From an uncultured Coriobacteriales bacterium (GTDB lineage: Bacteria > Actinomycetota > Coriobacteriia > Coriobacteriales > UMGS124): DNA of 7,592 nucleotides. Where the stretch lies: the NCBI GenBank assembly GCA_934662525.1, contig CAKUKJ010000097.1:1-7592 (forward strand), written 5' to 3'. A program made the position numbers and the translations under genes. Shown piece by piece: positions 6,083-7,592 of the stretch. The notes below the pieces were generated by a model, which saw only the letters and a list, made by a program, of their open reading frames with translations, made no database searches and had not been told where the DNA came from. Each line of letters begins with the position of its first letter. The stretch's first letter is position 1.

Positions 6083-6730
6083 CTAGGCTCTGCTTTCCTG
6101 TTGAAGCAGTAGCGAGGCTATACGCCCCATGGTGAGTTTCTGACCCTTGGAAGGGTTGTCGGGTAAAGCGAGTGCGTCGTGCAGCCGTCGCGGCACTGCA
6201 TGGTCGATGTAGGCTGCCATCACTTCGGCGGATATAGAGGCGGTTTGCTTGTACCAACGGTGGACGGCGGGTATTTCTGAATGTGCAAAAAACGAGACTT
6301 CCCAGAGCAGCTCGTCATCGGATTCGACGCCACGCATCGCCAAGGTTTCGGTGAGATTGGCAATTCGCAAGCGAATGCTCGTCTCGCGCAGGGACATATA
6401 CCCGCTTGTTTCGGAGGCCTTATCTAACAGGTGTCGGATGAGTTCGAATCCCGAAAGCGTGATGAGGCTGGCATCATGCCAGCTCAAGGTTCGTCCTGTA
6501 CGATTGTGACCCAGACAGGACAGCTCATGCATGATCCAATTGACAGCATCGAACTTGTCGTCAAACAAGCGATAGAAGGTAGAGCGAGATAGACCGCTTG
6601 CCGAGCAGATGTCTGCGACAGACATCTCGTCGAAGGACATGGTCTCGCAGAGATAGTCCATCACAGAAATGATGTGCAAGCAGTTTGCCACTCCGGCTCC
6701 AGTACGAGTCTGCCTTACCTCTCTATCCAT
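6083..6730 (-). CDS. TetR/AcrR-type transcriptional regulator
   Basis: A 215-residue protein, the usual size for the family. The N-terminal helix-turn-helix is clear: MSVADICSASGLSRSTFYR (36-54) followed by LFDDKFDAVNWIM, the typical TetR pattern where the recognition helix is followed by a Phe/Tyr and a Lys-Phe/Glu pair. The helical C-terminal part (about 75-215) is the ligand-binding and dimerisation region and gives no hint of the effector. The start is the ATG at 6730, preceded by AGGGGG five bases upstream. An in-frame upstream start at 6781 has no such support and would add 17 residues. The gene converges on the beta-domain gene and follows the release-factor-like gene after 131 bases on the same strand. 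It is the only regulator visible and a candidate controller of the reductases, but adjacency is about 1 kb and indirect. Confidence 0.88.
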   Translation of the reverse strand: MDREVRQTRTGAGVANCLHIISVMDYLCETMSFDEMSVADICSASGLSRSTFYRLFDDKFDAVNWIMHELSCLGHNRTGRTLSWHDASLITLSGFELIRHLLDKASETSGYMSLRETSIRLRIANLTETLAMRGVESDDELLWEVSFFAHSEIPAVHRWYKQTASISAEVMAAYIDHAVPRRLHDALALPDNPSKGQKLTMGRIASLLLQQESRA

Positions 6731-6820
6731 ATAGGCCCCCTGGTTCCAAACGAGACAGGCGTAATAACTTTCAATGTACAAGATAGCATGCCCGTAGTCT
6801 CTGGAATTTGGCCAATGATG

Positions 6821-6838
6821 TTTTCAAAGGGGTCAAAA
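6821..6838. repeat. 18-bp AT-rich dyad upstream of the TetR gene
   Basis: TTTTCA (6821-6826) and TCAAAA (6833-6838) are arms of an imperfect dyad (five of six pairs) around six bases. A perfect palindrome TTGGCCAA (6808-6815) lies next to it. Both sit in the 131-base gap upstream of the TetR start codon at 6730, about 80-110 bases away. TetR-type proteins often bind dyads near their own promoter, so either may be an autoregulatory site. I find no convincing -10/-35 pair here. Confidence 0.25.
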
Positions 6839-6861
6839 TGGGCTAGCCGCGTGTCCGAGGC

Positions 6862-7287
6862 TTAGTTCTCACCCGAGTGCGGGTCTACCTTGCCGCGCAG
6901 GCTCTTCTTTTGGGAGAGCTGGTGCTTGGACTGAAGGCGGCGTTCCTTGCTGCGGTGGGGCACGCGGGTCTTGATGCGATGCTTGGGCGGGCGAGAGCGG
7001 CGCTCGAACTCGTCGCGCAGCTTTACGAGGCATGCTTGGCGATTGAGCAGCTGAGAGCGCTCGGCGCGCGCAACCACCACGATCCCCGTGGGGATGTGGC
7101 GCATGCGCACGGCGGAATCTGCCGTGTTCACGCCCTGACCGCCGGGGCCTGAGGCGTGGAACGTCTCAACCTCGCAGCATGCCAGGATCTGCGCGTCCCC
7201 CTGCTTTGCAAATGCCGCATAGTCGGAGTGCGAGAGGGGAAACGGCTCGGCCGTAGGGGCATTGTGGTTAGGTGCAGGGTTATTCAT
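6862..7287 (-). CDS. Peptide chain release factor-like protein (GGQ hydrolase, likely ribosome rescue)
   Basis: A 141-residue protein with the universal class I release-factor GGQ motif at 49-51, in the context [16 protein letters not shown]. The Gln side carries peptidyl-tRNA hydrolysis in the ribosome. The segment to about 97 ([20 protein letters not shown]) matches the RF1/RF2 catalytic domain. The tail (about 102-133) is strongly basic, with SKERRLQSK and KSLRGKV blocks like the ArfB (YaeJ) tail that enters the empty mRNA channel of stalled ribosomes. No stop-codon-recognition domain is present, so a rescue role is inferred. The residue after GGQ is Gly, where RF1/RF2 and E. coli ArfB have His. 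The start is the ATG at 7287, with GGAG nine bases upstream; the TTG at 7326 is less likely. Ends 131 bases before the TetR start on the same strand. Confidence 0.88.
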   Translation of the reverse strand: MNNPAPNHNAPTAEPFPLSHSDYAAFAKQGDAQILACCEVETFHASGPGGQGVNTADSAVRMRHIPTGIVVVARAERSQLLNRQACLVKLRDEFERRSRPPKHRIKTRVPHRSKERRLQSKHQLSQKKSLRGKVDPHSGEN

Positions 7288-7343
7288 GGGCGGCCGCTCC
7301 GTGCTTGGTATACAGTCTATAAACAATCAAGATACAGGTAATG

Positions 7344-7381
7344 GTGCATGCCAGTCTGTGCATATAGAGACCGGCATGCAC
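7344..7381. repeat. 38-nt inverted repeat, hairpin without T-run
   Basis: GTGCATGCC (7344-7352) and GGCATGCAC (7373-7381) pair perfectly. Inside, GTCT (7354-7357) and AGAC (7368-7371) add four pairs after one A-C mismatch, leaving a ten-base loop. On the minus strand it begins 21 bases after the stop at 7403, where a terminator is expected, but no T-run follows on either strand. It may be a weak or factor-dependent terminator, or a regulatory site upstream of the release-factor-like gene. Confidence 0.55.
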
Positions 7382-7402
7382 ATAAAAGACTAACGCTTGA
7401 CT

Positions 7403-7592
7403 TTAGATATAGTCAGAGATGTAGGGGCATTCGTGAAGCAGCGCGGCGCCCAATGCCTCAACTCCAGCGCTGTCACCCTGGATGCGCTCGCGTTCAAAAA
7501 GCTGGGCTGCGTTTTTGTAGCCCATGAGCAGCGTCGTTAACGTTCCGATAGACATTGAGAGATGGGCAAAGCCGTTCATATGAGCCTGGAGC
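7403..7592 (-). CDS. C-terminal end of an unrecognised protein (N-terminus cut by window edge)
   Basis: The minus strand reads open from the right edge for 62 codons and stops at TAA (7405-7403). The segment is mostly helical in character, with a Met/Leu/Thr-rich hydrophobic part (SMSIGTLTTLLMGYK) followed by a charged part (NAAQLFERERIQGD) and an end reading HECPYISDYI. Codon use fits the window and there is no competing frame, which favours a real gene. I do not recognise the family. An internal ATG (Met5) has no clear ribosome site, so the start probably lies outside the window. Confidence 0.55.
   Translation of the reverse strand, partial: LQAHMNGFAHLSMSIGTLTTLLMGYKNAAQLFERERIQGDSAGVEALGAALLHECPYISDYI

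Noticed and set aside
1..7592. CRISPR arrays, tRNA or rRNA genes, insertion sequences
   Set aside because: I saw no regularly spaced repeats, no cloverleaf-like sequence, no rRNA motifs, and no transposase or terminal inverted repeats.

Overview
The window is GC-rich, densely coded bacterial DNA. It holds two large, closely related, secreted flavin reductases of the FAD_binding_2 (fumarate-reductase-like) type that face away from each other. Expansion of secreted, non-cytochrome flavin reductases with C-terminal FMN-binding domains is characteristic of anaerobic gut Actinobacteria of the Coriobacteriia, especially Eggerthellaceae. I infer a member of that group from gene content and base composition; there is no rRNA or other marker here to fix the taxon.

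Layout. (1) Positions 1-2132, minus strand: a Tat-exported flavin reductase whose C-terminal end is cut by the window edge. It translates without interruption for 710 codons. (2) Positions 2133-2662: a 530-base divergent intergenic region, too long for a simple promoter pair and carrying several dyad symmetries. (3) Positions 2663-5125, plus strand: a complete 820-residue paralogue with a signal peptide, a FAD domain and a C-terminal FMN-binding domain ending in an SGAT flavinylation motif. It is followed by a strong intrinsic terminator (5165-5209). (4) Positions 5252-6007, plus strand: a 251-residue protein that looks like two beta-sandwich domains, function unknown. (5) Positions 6083-6730, minus strand: a TetR-type regulator, convergent with gene 4. 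(6) Positions 6862-7287, minus strand: a small GGQ-containing release-factor-like protein, probably a ribosome-rescue hydrolase. (7) Positions 7403-7592, minus strand: the last 62 residues of an unrecognised gene, followed by a 38-nt inverted repeat.

How the genes may work together. The two reductases share a long His/Pro/Gly-rich block ahead of the FAD domain and an aromatic-rich central segment. By my by-eye alignment, both have lost the His and Arg residues that bind and protonate fumarate in classical fumarate reductases. I infer that they reduce (or oxidise) something other than a C4 dicarboxylate, possibly a larger or more hydrophobic organic molecule used as terminal electron acceptor outside the membrane. 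The divergent arrangement and the dyads between them suggest substrate-responsive control. The TetR regulator is the only transcription factor visible, but its target is not shown by the sequence. No membrane quinol dehydrogenase, cytochrome or ApbE gene lies in the window, so the electron donor and the flavinylating enzyme must be encoded elsewhere.
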